Shown here: positions 51,846 to 60,400 of the stretch, in pieces
How positions within the stretch are numbered: the stretch's first letter is position 1
Layout: each line of letters starts with the position of its first letter
Source of the DNA: JBPYCR01 sp051846935
GTDB lineage: Bacteria; Bacillota; Bacilli; Bacillales; Amphibacillaceae
Length of the DNA: 64,000 nt
Direction of reading: 5' to 3'
NCBI RefSeq assembly: GCF_051846935.1
Contig: NZ_JBPYCS010000013.1
Coordinates: 1 to 64,000 of the forward strand
The notes under the pieces: generated by a model
What the model saw: the letters and a program-made list of their open reading frames with translations, nothing else
Told to the model about the DNA's origin: nothing
Databases searched by the model: none
Translations under genes and position numbers: made by a program

Positions 51846-52460
51846 TTAAGATGGTTTTATAACAATGTGACGATGCGGCTCTCTGCCATCTGAATACGTA
51901 GAGACTGTCGCATTTCCTTGCAATGCGTTATGAATGATCTTTCTTTCAAATGCAGGCATCGGTTCCAACGCAACTTTTTTATTTAATCGAGCTGCTTTAT
52001 CTGCCATTTTTAATGCAAGTGTCTCTAACGTCTCTTTTCTGCGTTGACGATAGCCTTCTGCATCTAACGTCACTGTATAGAATTGCTTCGTGTTTTTATT
52101 TAATACTAAATGAACCAAATATTGTAGCGCATTTAACGTTTGACCTCGTTTACCAATTAATAGTGCAATTTTTTCACCACTTAATTCAAACGTAACATGA
52201 GTATTAGCAACAGTCGTTTTTATTTCTACTTTGGCGCCCATATTATTCGTTACATTTGCAATAAATGCTTCTGTTTCCGCAATATTATTTTTGGCAAGCT
52301 TCACTTTAACGACCGCTCGAGATCCAAACAAGCCTAAAAATCCCTTCTTACCTTCATCAATTACTTCAATTTCTACTTGGTCCCTCGTTGTGTTTAACTG
52401 CTCTAATGCTGATTGGACCGCTTCTTCTAACGTCTGTCCACTAGCAGTTATTTCTCTCAC
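51846..52460 (-). CDS. jag: Jag/KhpB RNA-binding protein
   Basis: 204 residues: Jag-N domain (1-50), KH domain with LLIGKRGQTLNALQYLVHLV (about 109-128) and R3H domain (about 140-203, ending DGREPHRHIVIKPS). It binds RNA with KhpA and is linked to cell elongation; in Bacillus it is co-expressed with SpoIIIJ. Its start overlaps the yidC stop by 4 bp. Confidence 0.95.
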   Translation of the reverse strand: MREITASGQTLEEAVQSALEQLNTTRDQVEIEVIDEGKKGFLGLFGSRAVVKVKLAKNNIAETEAFIANVTNNMGAKVEIKTTVANTHVTFELSGEKIALLIGKRGQTLNALQYLVHLVLNKNTKQFYTVTLDAEGYRQRRKETLETLALKMADKAARLNKKVALEPMPAFERKIIHNALQGNATVSTYSDGREPHRHIVIKPS

Positions 52461-53221
52461 TTTTTGTCTCCTCCTGTATGAGCATCCTTCATCATCGGTT
52501 TTCGAATTAATAACGTTTGTCCAACCATAAATATATTACCTACAACCCAATATAAAGCTAAAGCTGCAGGGAAGAAAAATGCAAAAACAGTAATCATTAT
52601 CGGCATAATATAAAGCATTGCCACCATTTGAGGATTTTGAGCAGCTGGACTGCCAGCCATCATAAGCTTTTGTTGGAAAAATGTTGCCGCTCCAGCAATA
52701 ACTGGTAAAATATAGTCCGGTGAATCTAGAGCAAACCATAAGAAGGTATGGCCTGTAATCTCATCTGTACGCATTATCGCATGGTACATTGCTATTAAGA
52801 TCGGCATTTGTACAAAAATAGGTAGACAGCCTGCAAGCGGATTAACGCCATGCTTCTGAAATAGAGCCATCGTCTCCTGCTGTAATTTTTGCTGTGTATT
52901 CGCATCTTTTGAGCTATATTTCTTTTGAATTTCTTTTAATTCTGGTTGAATGTCCTGCATTGCTTTTGAACTTTTTAATTGCTTAATATTCAATGGCAAT
53001 AGCAATAAACGCGCCATTATTGTTACAACAACAATAGACAAGCCATAATCATCATTAAATAATTCCGCAAAATACATAATTACTTGAGACAACGGATAGA
53101 CAAACCATTCATTCCAAATCCCTGTACTTTCACTATTAATCGGTTCATTTATGTCCATACATCCGGAGAGCAAGACAAGTAAACCAATTAAGGTCAAAAT
53201 AAAAAAGACCTTTTTACGCAA
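52457..53221 (-). CDS. yidC: YidC/SpoIIIJ membrane protein insertase
   Basis: 254 residues: lipoprotein signal with LLSGC near residue 20, and five hydrophobic segments of the YidC/Oxa1 core (YGLSIVVVTIMARLLLLPL near 57-75, NPLAGCLPIFVQMPILIA). It inserts membrane proteins and, as SpoIIIJ, supports forespore sigma-G activation. AGGAGG is 7 nt before the TTG start; an ATG 9 codons upstream would put that site inside the gene. Confidence 0.95.
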   Translation of the reverse strand: MRKKVFFILTLIGLLVLLSGCMDINEPINSESTGIWNEWFVYPLSQVIMYFAELFNDDYGLSIVVVTIMARLLLLPLNIKQLKSSKAMQDIQPELKEIQKKYSSKDANTQQKLQQETMALFQKHGVNPLAGCLPIFVQMPILIAMYHAIMRTDEITGHTFLWFALDSPDYILPVIAGAATFFQQKLMMAGSPAAQNPQMVAMLYIMPIMITVFAFFFPAALALYWVVGNIFMVGQTLLIRKPMMKDAHTGGDKK

Positions 53222-53283
53222 ACCATTTCCTCCTAACATTGGCAACATTTTACCATCGTATCTTTAACATATATGTAAAATGG

Positions 53284-53625
53284 TTAATCATTAAATAGAC
53301 GTGTTTTATATAATAAATGGGCAAGACTCTTTTTTATTTGATGGAAATCCATATGTACTGTAGGCTGTCGAGCAATGATTACGATATTCACAGTCGGTTT
53401 TATTTTATCTTCTAACTCTAAAAAAGCTTGTCGCAAATATCGTTTAATTTGATTACGAGTTACTGCATTTCCAAGCTTTTTACCTACAGATAGCCCAATA
53501 CGAAAATGATGCTGCGCATTGTTTTCCACAAAATATATAACGAGCTGCCGATTAGCAAACGAATTGCCTTCCTGCATAACATACTGAAATTCTTCGTTAC
53601 GTTTGATCCGATACGCTTTCTTCAT
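53284..53625 (-). CDS. rnpA: Ribonuclease P protein component
   Basis: 113 residues with the RnpA signature RNQIKRYLRQAF (about 59-70) and FRIGLSVGKKLGNAV. It binds the RNase P RNA for tRNA 5' processing. GGTGAT lies 4 nt before the chosen ATG; an upstream start 5 codons earlier has no better site. It follows rpmH, as nearly always. Confidence 0.96.
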   Translation of the reverse strand: MKKAYRIKRNEEFQYVMQEGNSFANRQLVIYFVENNAQHHFRIGLSVGKKLGNAVTRNQIKRYLRQAFLELEDKIKPTVNIVIIARQPTVHMDFHQIKKSLAHLLYKTRLFND

Positions 53626-53745
53626 AACTATCACCAACAATTTCCAATTAACGTGCCTGTTCTACGCTCATTAGCTATACTCTTTATTTTACCCTTTATT
53701 CTACGTTTATAAGCGCATGGAACAAGAAAATAAAAAGTGGAAAAA

Positions 53746-53772
53746 GACCACTGATAAAACAATTCAGTGGCC
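53746..53772 (-). terminator. Hairpin between rpmH and rnpA
   Basis: CCACTGA and TCAGTGG with a 9-nt loop, followed on the minus strand by TTTTTCC. It abuts the rpmH stop codon and probably gives partial termination, so that L34 is made in excess of RnpA. Confidence 0.7.
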
Positions 53773-53906
53773 TATGCTGATAATACTTTTCTACCCTTGC
53801 GACGACGACGTGCTAAAACTTTACGTCCGTTTTTCGTACTCATGCGAGAGCGAAAACCATGTACTTTTTTTCTTTTACGATTATTCGGTTGAAATGTTCT
53901 TTTCAT
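53772..53906 (-). CDS. rpmH: 50S ribosomal protein L34
   Basis: 44 residues, reading MKRTFQPNNRKRKK at the start and KVLSA at the end, the normal L34 length and composition. GGGAGGTG lies 7-9 nt upstream. It begins the leftward rpmH-rnpA-yidC-jag gene string next to oriC. Confidence 0.98.
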   Translation of the reverse strand: MKRTFQPNNRKRKKVHGFRSRMSTKNGRKVLARRRRKGRKVLSA

Positions 53907-54540
53907 TAATCTGCACCTCCCGAGGATTAAAACTTAGAAAAAGCAGCTAATCATGTATTTGTCCACTTGGATGTACTCCCAAGTAATCAAGTATGCAGAA
54001 GGAAAGAAATCTCCCTAAGCTACGCACGTTACCTTTTAATTTAAGCCTTTTCTATATCATATTATACTTTATCTATAAAATAAAATATAAATTGCTGAAA
54101 AACATTCTTGCTAATTATACGTAAAATACATAGCAACTGTCAACTCTCATTTTAAAAGCTTGCTACTTAAACAGCCCCGATACGTAATAAAACGCTCTTT
54201 TATAGAGTAATGTTTACCTGTTTATTTTATCATTCTCTATTTTTAGCGAACGACTCGAACAAGTCGAATGTAAAAAAAGCATTGATCGTACTGCTCCTCT
54301 AGTACTAATCTCAAAAATTAGCCTTCTCTAATGAAGCCGAACTTACCTATATTATTATGCGGGCTTATATACATCCTCTCCAGAAGACAACTATTTTTGT
54401 TCAAGAACCAAGCGAATAATTAAAAGCTTTTTTTATGCGATTCGTTCGTTATGACTCATTTTACTATTAAAAAGACGACTATGATTTATGAATTTAACAT
54501 AGCGTTTCTATCTCTAAGGTACCGTCCCCACTTTTCATAC
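53907..54540. other. A+T-rich region between rpmH and the oriC DnaA boxes
   Basis: No gene is visible. A minus-strand TATAAT at 54066-54061 could be the rpmH promoter -10. The rest is A+T-rich. Confidence 0.4.
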
Positions 54541-54542
54541 AC

Positions 54543-54878
54543 TTATCAACAACCTATTTATTTTATGCTAAACACAAAAAAATATTCACACTTCTTATCG
54601 ACAAGTTTTGCACAAAATCATACCGTGTGGACAAAAAATGTCAACAATGAACGGAATATGTGGATAAGTGTAAAAAAACATTGCAATCATACTGTTTATT
54701 TGGTACGATTATTATGTTTTAATCTGTTGAAAACTCGTAACCCTCTTCAAATTATCCCCAACCTGTGGATAATTTGTTAGTAATTATTCACTCCTTGTTT
54801 ACGTTGTTATCCCCAGTATTGTGGATAATGTAAATAACATGTTAAACCCGAGCTGGGTTCCTGTTATTTTTATACACA
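54543..54878. other. oriC: oriC, DnaA-box array upstream of dnaA
   Basis: Perfect boxes TGTGGATAA at 54659-54667, 54764-54772 and 54820-54828; close matches TTATCAACA (54543), TGTGGACAA (54626), TTATCCCCA (54752 and 54807) and TTATACACA (54870). Two of the TTATCCCCA/TGTGGATAA pairs are in inverted arrangement, a pattern seen in Bacillus incA/incB regions. It probably regulates both initiation and dnaA transcription. A further 200 bp to the dnaA start holds no visible gene. Confidence 0.9.
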
Positions 54879-55084
54879 GATAAAAATTAAAAACTATTAC
54901 CCTTTTATTTATTATTCGATCAGGTAACATGTAAAGTACTTACTCCTGATTACATATATAAATACCATTACAAATGAACGTGAAATAGCCTTTCCATCTT
55001 TCTTGCCTGCATACTGATTTGAAAGATTGAGAGAGGCTTTTTATACCCTTCATTTATTCATTATGATAAAAAGGTGGAATCATC

Positions 55085-56437
55085 TTGGAAAATGTCGAAG
55101 AATTATGGATGGCTGCACTAAAAAAGATAGAAACTAAAATAAGCAAGCCTAGTTTTGAAACATGGCTAAAAAATACGAAGGCATCCGACTTAAACGGAGA
55201 TACGATTGTTATTCGTGTTCCTAATGAATTTGCCAAAGATTGGCTTGAAGGGCATTATACAGATTTAATTGCAGATATATTGCATGAAATAACAGGTGCC
55301 CATCTTAAAGCAAAGTTCATTATTCCAGAATCAGCTGAATTAAGTGCAATAGACGAAACAAAACGAAAGGATAAAGATAAAAAGGCGAAACAAAAAGAAC
55401 AGACACAGCGAAGTATGCTAAATCCAAAATATACGTTTGATACGTTTGTTATTGGTACAGGAAACCGTTTTGCCCACGCAGCTTCACTTGCTGTTGCAGA
55501 AGCTCCAGCGAAATCGTACAACCCATTATTTATTTATGGTGGTGTAGGTTTAGGTAAAACACATTTAATGCATGCAATCGGCCATTATGTACAAGAACAT
55601 AATCCGCAGGCGAATGTTGTCTATTTATCGTCGGAAAAATTTACAAATGAATTTATTAATTCAATTATGGATAATAAAGCCGGTACATTTCGCAACAAAT
55701 ACCGTAATGTTGATGTATTGCTCGTTGATGATATCCAATTTTTAGCTGGCAAGGAGCAAACACAGGAAGAATTTTTTCATACGTTCAATACGTTGCATGA
55801 AGAAAATAAACAAATTATTATTTCCAGTGATCGCCCACCTAAGGAAATACCAACATTAGAGGATCGGTTACGATCACGTTTTGAATGGGGATTAATTACC
55901 GACATCACACCACCTGATTTGGAAACTAGAATTGCTATTTTAACAAAAAAGGCGAAAGCTGAAGGATTGGTTGATATACCAAATGAAGTAATGCTCTATA
56001 TCGCCAATCAAATTGATACGAACATTCGAGAGCTAGAAGGTGCGTTAATTCGTGTTGTTGCTTATTCTTCTTTAATTAATCAAGATATTGACACGTCTCT
56101 AGCGGTAGATGCGTTAAAGGATATTATTCCGAATAATAAACCGAAAAAAATAACAGTTGTAGCGATCCAAGAAGTCGTCGGGGAAAAATACGGAGTTAAG
56201 CTAGAGGATTTTTTGGCTAAGAAAAGAACGAAATCAATTGCGTTTCCAAGACAAATAGCAATGTATCTTTCCAGAGAGCTTACTGATTTATCATTGCCAA
56301 AAATCGGAGAAGAGTTCGGTGGCCGTGATCATACGACTGTAATCCATGCCCATACGAAAATAAGTAAAATGCTCGATAGCGATGAATCATTAGCAGTTGA
56401 ACTAGAAGAAATTAAAGAAAAACTAAAAAGCTTTTAA
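55085..56437 (+). CDS. dnaA: Chromosomal replication initiator DnaA
   Basis: 450 residues: domain I (about 1-85), a Lys-rich linker, AAA+ domain III with Walker A GGVGLGKTH at 152-160 and LLVDDIQFL, and domain IV with the DNA-binding signature GGRDHTTVIHAH from 412. It starts at TTG with AGGTGG 7 nt upstream. It lies between two DnaA-box groups, the normal bipartite Bacillus origin. Confidence 0.99.
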   Translation: MENVEELWMAALKKIETKISKPSFETWLKNTKASDLNGDTIVIRVPNEFAKDWLEGHYTDLIADILHEITGAHLKAKFIIPESAELSAIDETKRKDKDKKAKQKEQTQRSMLNPKYTFDTFVIGTGNRFAHAASLAVAEAPAKSYNPLFIYGGVGLGKTHLMHAIGHYVQEHNPQANVVYLSSEKFTNEFINSIMDNKAGTFRNKYRNVDVLLVDDIQFLAGKEQTQEEFFHTFNTLHEENKQIIISSDRPPKEIPTLEDRLRSRFEWGLITDITPPDLETRIAILTKKAKAEGLVDIPNEVMLYIANQIDTNIRELEGALIRVVAYSSLINQDIDTSLAVDALKDIIPNNKPKKITVVAIQEVVGEKYGVKLEDFLAKKRTKSIAFPRQIAMYLSRELTDLSLPKIGEEFGGRDHTTVIHAHTKISKMLDSDESLAVELEEIKEKLKSF

Positions 56438-56484
56438 TTTAGGACCTGTGAATACTGTTGAAAACCACAGCCCGTTATGAACAA

Positions 56485-56610
56485 GTTATCTACATGTGGA
56501 AAACTAGTTCGCAATGCTTGTTCCAGGCGGTTATCCACATATTCACAGCCCTTACTACTATTATTACTATATTATAATAAAATAATATATATAACGATTT
56601 TCATATTAAG
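56485..56610. other. oriC: oriC, DnaA boxes and unwinding element between dnaA and dnaN
   Basis: TTATCTACA (56485-56493), TGTGGAAAA (56494-56502) and a perfect TTATCCACA (56531-56539) directly followed by TATTCACAG. Then a short GC patch and CTA-CTA-TTA-TTA-CTA (56555-56569), the complement of a DnaA-trio array, and an A+T-only run to about 56594. This is the order of the Bacillus basal unwinding system, so melting should begin here. Confidence 0.85.
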
Positions 56611-56622
56611 GAGGAATACATA

Positions 56623-57759
56623 ATGAAATTTAGTATTCAACGATCCGATTTACTAAAAAGCATTCAAGATGTTGTAAAAGCAATCTCAACACGATCGGTT
56701 ATTCCTATTTTGTCAGGGATGAAAATAGAAGCGAAAAAACAAGGAATTACTTTAACAGGAAGTGATTCGGATATTTCAATTCAATCGTTTATTCCGACAG
56801 AGATAGACGGAGAAACAATTGTAGAAAATATTGAAGAGGGGAGTATCGTATTACAAGTCCCTTATTTTCCTGAGATCATCCGTAAATTACCTGATCCACA
56901 GGTCGAATTAGAAGTAAATGATCAACTAATTGTAACAATTCGTTCAGGTAAAGCAGTATTTACGTTAAATGGACAGAATAGCGAGGATTACCCACAGCTA
57001 CCAAAATTCCAAACAGATGAGAGTTTTCAAATGCCATCTGCTTTACTTAAAAACTTAATTAAACAAACAGCTTTTGCTGTATCCTCCATGGAAACACGTC
57101 CAATTCTTACTGGAATTAATATGAAGCTCGCAGACAATACGTTAAGCTTTACTGCGACAGACAGTCATCGTCTCGCTTCAAGAACAGCACCTGTTCAAGA
57201 AGCAGCAACGGAGTTTTCCAGTATTGTCGTGCCTGGAAAAAGCGTAAATGAATTAAACAAAATTTTACACGATACCGATGAACCAGTAGAAATAAGTATG
57301 ATGAATAATCAAATATTGTTTCATACGAAAAATGTTTATTTTCTATCCCGTTTATTAGATGGCAACTATCCAGAAACATCCCGTTTGATCCCGAACGAAA
57401 GTAAAACACTTATCCATGTACATACGAAAGAATTGTTAAATACTATTGATCGAGCTTCACTTCTTGCAAAAGAAGAAAATAATGTTGTGCAATTGGAAAC
57501 AAAGGAAAACGCAGTCATCGAAATAACGAGCAATTCGCCGGAAATTGGAAAAGTTTCTGAAGAAATAAAAGTACGTGAAATAGATGGAGAAGATTTAAAA
57601 ATATCCTTTAGCTCGAAATATATGCTCGATGCACTAAAAGCAGTTGAATGTGAGGAAGTAAAAATTAACTTTACAGGAGCAATGCGACCATTTATTATTA
57701 CTCCTGCTGAAGAAGATTCTAATGTTCTGCAATTGATCCTTCCTGTTCGCACATTTTAA
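56623..57759 (+). CDS. dnaN: DNA polymerase III beta sliding clamp
   Basis: 378 residues, normal length, with three clamp-fold domains. MKFSIQRSDLLKSIQDV at the start, DSHRLASR near 180 and the C-terminal LILPVRTF are conserved. AAGGAGG lies 8 nt upstream. It has a terminator of its own, so it is transcribed with or without dnaA. Confidence 0.98.
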   Translation: MKFSIQRSDLLKSIQDVVKAISTRSVIPILSGMKIEAKKQGITLTGSDSDISIQSFIPTEIDGETIVENIEEGSIVLQVPYFPEIIRKLPDPQVELEVNDQLIVTIRSGKAVFTLNGQNSEDYPQLPKFQTDESFQMPSALLKNLIKQTAFAVSSMETRPILTGINMKLADNTLSFTATDSHRLASRTAPVQEAATEFSSIVVPGKSVNELNKILHDTDEPVEISMMNNQILFHTKNVYFLSRLLDGNYPETSRLIPNESKTLIHVHTKELLNTIDRASLLAKEENNVVQLETKENAVIEITSNSPEIGKVSEEIKVREIDGEDLKISFSSKYMLDALKAVECEEVKINFTGAMRPFIITPAEEDSNVLQLILPVRTF

Positions 57760-57812
57760 ATCTTTTTCTAATTAAAAATAACGCACTAATTTTAATAACT
57801 TAATAACTAGAA

Positions 57813-57859
57813 AGAGAAGGTAGGATGTTCAATGTAGAAGGACATTCCTTCACTTCTCT
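57813..57859 (+). terminator. Terminator of dnaN
   Basis: AGAGAAG and CTTCTCT arms with further AGGATGT/ACATTCCT pairing, followed by TTTTTTAT. Confidence 0.8.
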
Positions 57860-57974
57860 TTTTTATATGTTCATGGCGAAATATATCGGCATACGTGCAT
57901 TTTATAAAAAGCAGTGGCAAATACCTTTCGTAGTTTTAGCTGTTTAACATGTTTAACAGATTTTAAATTTCGTC

Positions 57975-58281
57975 GATTGAGTCAAGTATTTGTCGGTGTT
58001 ATTTTAAGAAGTTAAAAAACCTCTCTTTGTATTCGTTAATTTTAGTGTTGATTCCTACCGACCGCAGTAGATATACACGAAGACTCCAGAGGGAACAGCA
58101 AGCGTCGACCCCGCAGTAAGTGGTTTTCTTCCGAGGAGGCTGAAGCCGTGCCCGCGGAAAGCATCCACCTGCAGTGAAAATCAACGGTGCTATTCATGTG
58201 TATATCGTTCGAAATAAAATTGATCACATATTATCTAGTTAGATTCGTGCATCTGTTCCCCAACAAACATTTTACTCATAC
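57975..58281. repeat. Dispersed repeat element, copy B
   Basis: About 300 bp between dnaN and the S4-domain gene. The flanks match copy A at 43780-44026 in the same orientation. The middle holds a G+C-rich core (58091-58175) with GAGGAGGCTGAAGCCGTGCC, a sequence type that recurs in Bacillaceae intergenic repeats. No protein is encoded; it is likely a MITE-like or bcr-like element. The rest of the 766-bp gap holds only the dnaN terminator and A+T-rich sequence. Confidence 0.85.
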
Positions 58282-58525
58282 AATTTCGTCTTCCCTTTTA
58301 AAACTTGAGATTCATTACTCAATTCAACTTTATTTCCCTCACACGTTTAAAATAGGCAGAGCAAAAAACAATTTACAGGCAATTTAAGCGTTTAATTTAT
58401 AATTAAGGGTATTACCTTCCCTAAACATGAAATCTTTAGTAAAATAGGATAATAAGCGATTTAAGGCATTTATCCGTACGAATAATATTCAAAACATATA
58501 CTAATGAAAGAAATTTGGTGAGAAT

Positions 58526-58744
58526 GTGGAAAAAATACCGATTCATACCCCGTATATTACATTGAGCCAACTGCTGAAGCTAGCCAACATCTTTGATTCT
58601 GGAGGCATGATTAAAGCCTTTTTACAGGATGAGGGTGTATACGTTAATGGAGAGCTGGAGCACCGTCGTGGAAGAAAGCTGTATCCCAATGATGTTGTAG
58701 CTGTTGGAGAAGTAGGAAAATTTATCGTTGTACATAAAGAATAA
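58526..58744 (+). CDS. yaaA: S4-domain RNA-binding protein YaaA (RlbA)
   Basis: 72 residues, an S4-type fold with LAKLANIFDSGGMIKAFL-like helices, DEGVYVNGELEHRRGRKL and a terminal beta hairpin. In B. subtilis the gene is between dnaN and recF, as here, and may act in ribosome assembly. Start is GTG with a weak GGTGAG upstream. Confidence 0.95.
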   Translation: MEKIPIHTPYITLSQLLKLANIFDSGGMIKAFLQDEGVYVNGELEHRRGRKLYPNDVVAVGEVGKFIVVHKE

Positions 58745-58805
58745 AGGACTTTATTTCTAATTAACCGATGCATAAAGATAGAAGATGCAAAAAAGAGGAA
58801 TTTGC

Positions 58806-59918
58806 ATGCACATTGATCAATTAAAATTACGGAACTATCGAAATTATGAAAAGCTCGATCTTTCATTCGATGATAAAATTAATGTCATTATTGGTGAAAA
58901 TGCTCAAGGAAAAACAAACCTAATGGAAGCTATCTATGTTATGGCTTTCACCCGTTCTTATCGGACCCCAAGGGATAATGAACTAATCCAATGGGATAAG
59001 GATTTTTGTAAAATTGAAGGCATGATTCATAAAGGCGACCGTTCGTTTCCATTAGAGATGATTTTTCACGATAAAGGTAAAAAAGCAAAGCGAAATCGAA
59101 TTGAACAAAAACGGCTGAGCGCCTATATTGGTGCATTGAATATCGTCATGTTTGCTCCAGAGGATTTAGCTTTAGTAAAAGGCTCACCTCAGCTACGGCG
59201 TCGTTTTATCGATATGGAGCTCGGACAAATTCAACCTGCTTATATTTACCATTTAGGCCAATATCAAAAAATATTGAAACAGCGCAACCATTTATTAAAG
59301 CAATTGCAGCGTCAAAAACAGCAGGATATAACAATGCTGCATATTTTAACGGAGCAATTAATTGAACAGGCCGTTACGTTACTGGAGCGTAGGTTTGCCT
59401 TTTTACATTTATTACGGAAGTGGGCCTGTCCCATTCATTTACAAATAAGCCGCCAGCTTGAACAGCTTGAAATAAAGTATAAACCGACGATTGAAGTATC
59501 AGAAGCTGCAAACAAGGAGAAAATAAATACAGCATATACGAAACGATTCCAGGAAATGCAGCAAAGTGAAATTGATAGAGGAACAACTTTAATCGGCCCT
59601 CATCGCGATGACCTTACATTTTTAGTTAATGGAAAAAATGTTAAAACATTCGGTTCACAAGGACAGCAAAGAACGACAGCATTATCGGTTAAGCTTGCGG
59701 AAATTGAACTAATAAAAAATGAAATTGGTGAATACCCGGTTCTTTTACTTGATGATGTTTTAAGTGAGTTGGATGACTACAGACAGTCGCATCTTCTAAG
59801 TACGATTCAAGGGAAAGTACAAACGTTTGTTTCAACTACAAGTGTCGACGGCATTTACCATGAAACATTGAAAAAAGCAGAATTATTTCATGTTGAAAAT
59901 GGGATAATTGTGCCGTAA
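58806..59918 (+). CDS. recF: DNA replication and repair protein RecF
   Basis: 370 residues: Walker A GENAQGKTN at 30-38, the signature FGSQGQQRTTALS near 287-299 and Walker B LLLDDVLSELD near 318. It loads RecA at gapped DNA. The ATG follows GAGG at 7 nt; a longer start 7 codons earlier has no better site. Confidence 0.98.
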   Translation: MHIDQLKLRNYRNYEKLDLSFDDKINVIIGENAQGKTNLMEAIYVMAFTRSYRTPRDNELIQWDKDFCKIEGMIHKGDRSFPLEMIFHDKGKKAKRNRIEQKRLSAYIGALNIVMFAPEDLALVKGSPQLRRRFIDMELGQIQPAYIYHLGQYQKILKQRNHLLKQLQRQKQQDITMLHILTEQLIEQAVTLLERRFAFLHLLRKWACPIHLQISRQLEQLEIKYKPTIEVSEAANKEKINTAYTKRFQEMQQSEIDRGTTLIGPHRDDLTFLVNGKNVKTFGSQGQQRTTALSVKLAEIELIKNEIGEYPVLLLDDVLSELDDYRQSHLLSTIQGKVQTFVSTTSVDGIYHETLKKAELFHVENGIIVP

Positions 59919-59946
59919 TCATTAAAATATGACCAGGAGGGAAACC

Positions 59947-60213
59947 ATGTTCGTCCATATCGGTAATGATTACGTACTCCAATCGAAAGATATTATATCT
60001 ATTATTGATCGTAATTTGATTCAATCCTCATCCATTATAAAAGAGATGATGCAAGTTGCTAGAGAACGAAGGAAAATTAAAGGCACTAAAAGAGAAGCAA
60101 AGTCAATTGTCATTACAGATGACTTTATTTACTACAGTACACTCTCTATTCCGACATTAAAAAAGAGATCGAGCATGATTTCTACAATTAACACGACGGA
60201 TTATTTTGATTGA
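59947..60213 (+). CDS. remB: RemB (YaaB) extracellular-matrix regulator-like protein
   Basis: 88 residues with FVHIGNDYVLQSKDIISIIDR at the N-terminus, typical of RemB. In B. subtilis RemB promotes biofilm-matrix gene expression with RemA. The ATG has GGAGGG 5-6 nt upstream. It lies between recF and gyrB, the standard place. Confidence 0.93.
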   Translation: MFVHIGNDYVLQSKDIISIIDRNLIQSSSIIKEMMQVARERRKIKGTKREAKSIVITDDFIYYSTLSIPTLKKRSSMISTINTTDYFD

Positions 60214-60400
60214 TACTTGAATACGTATCCGATAGAAGAAAACGATACGAAAGTTCTTACGGTAAGGTTGAAATAAAGCAGCAATCGTTTCTAGGTTGAA
60301 TTAACGGACTTGAAACTTTTTTAAAACAAACAAGAAAATGAGTTGTAAAAATTTAACTTAAAATAAATTAGTTTTTAAGAAATGTAGGTGGGTTTTTCTT

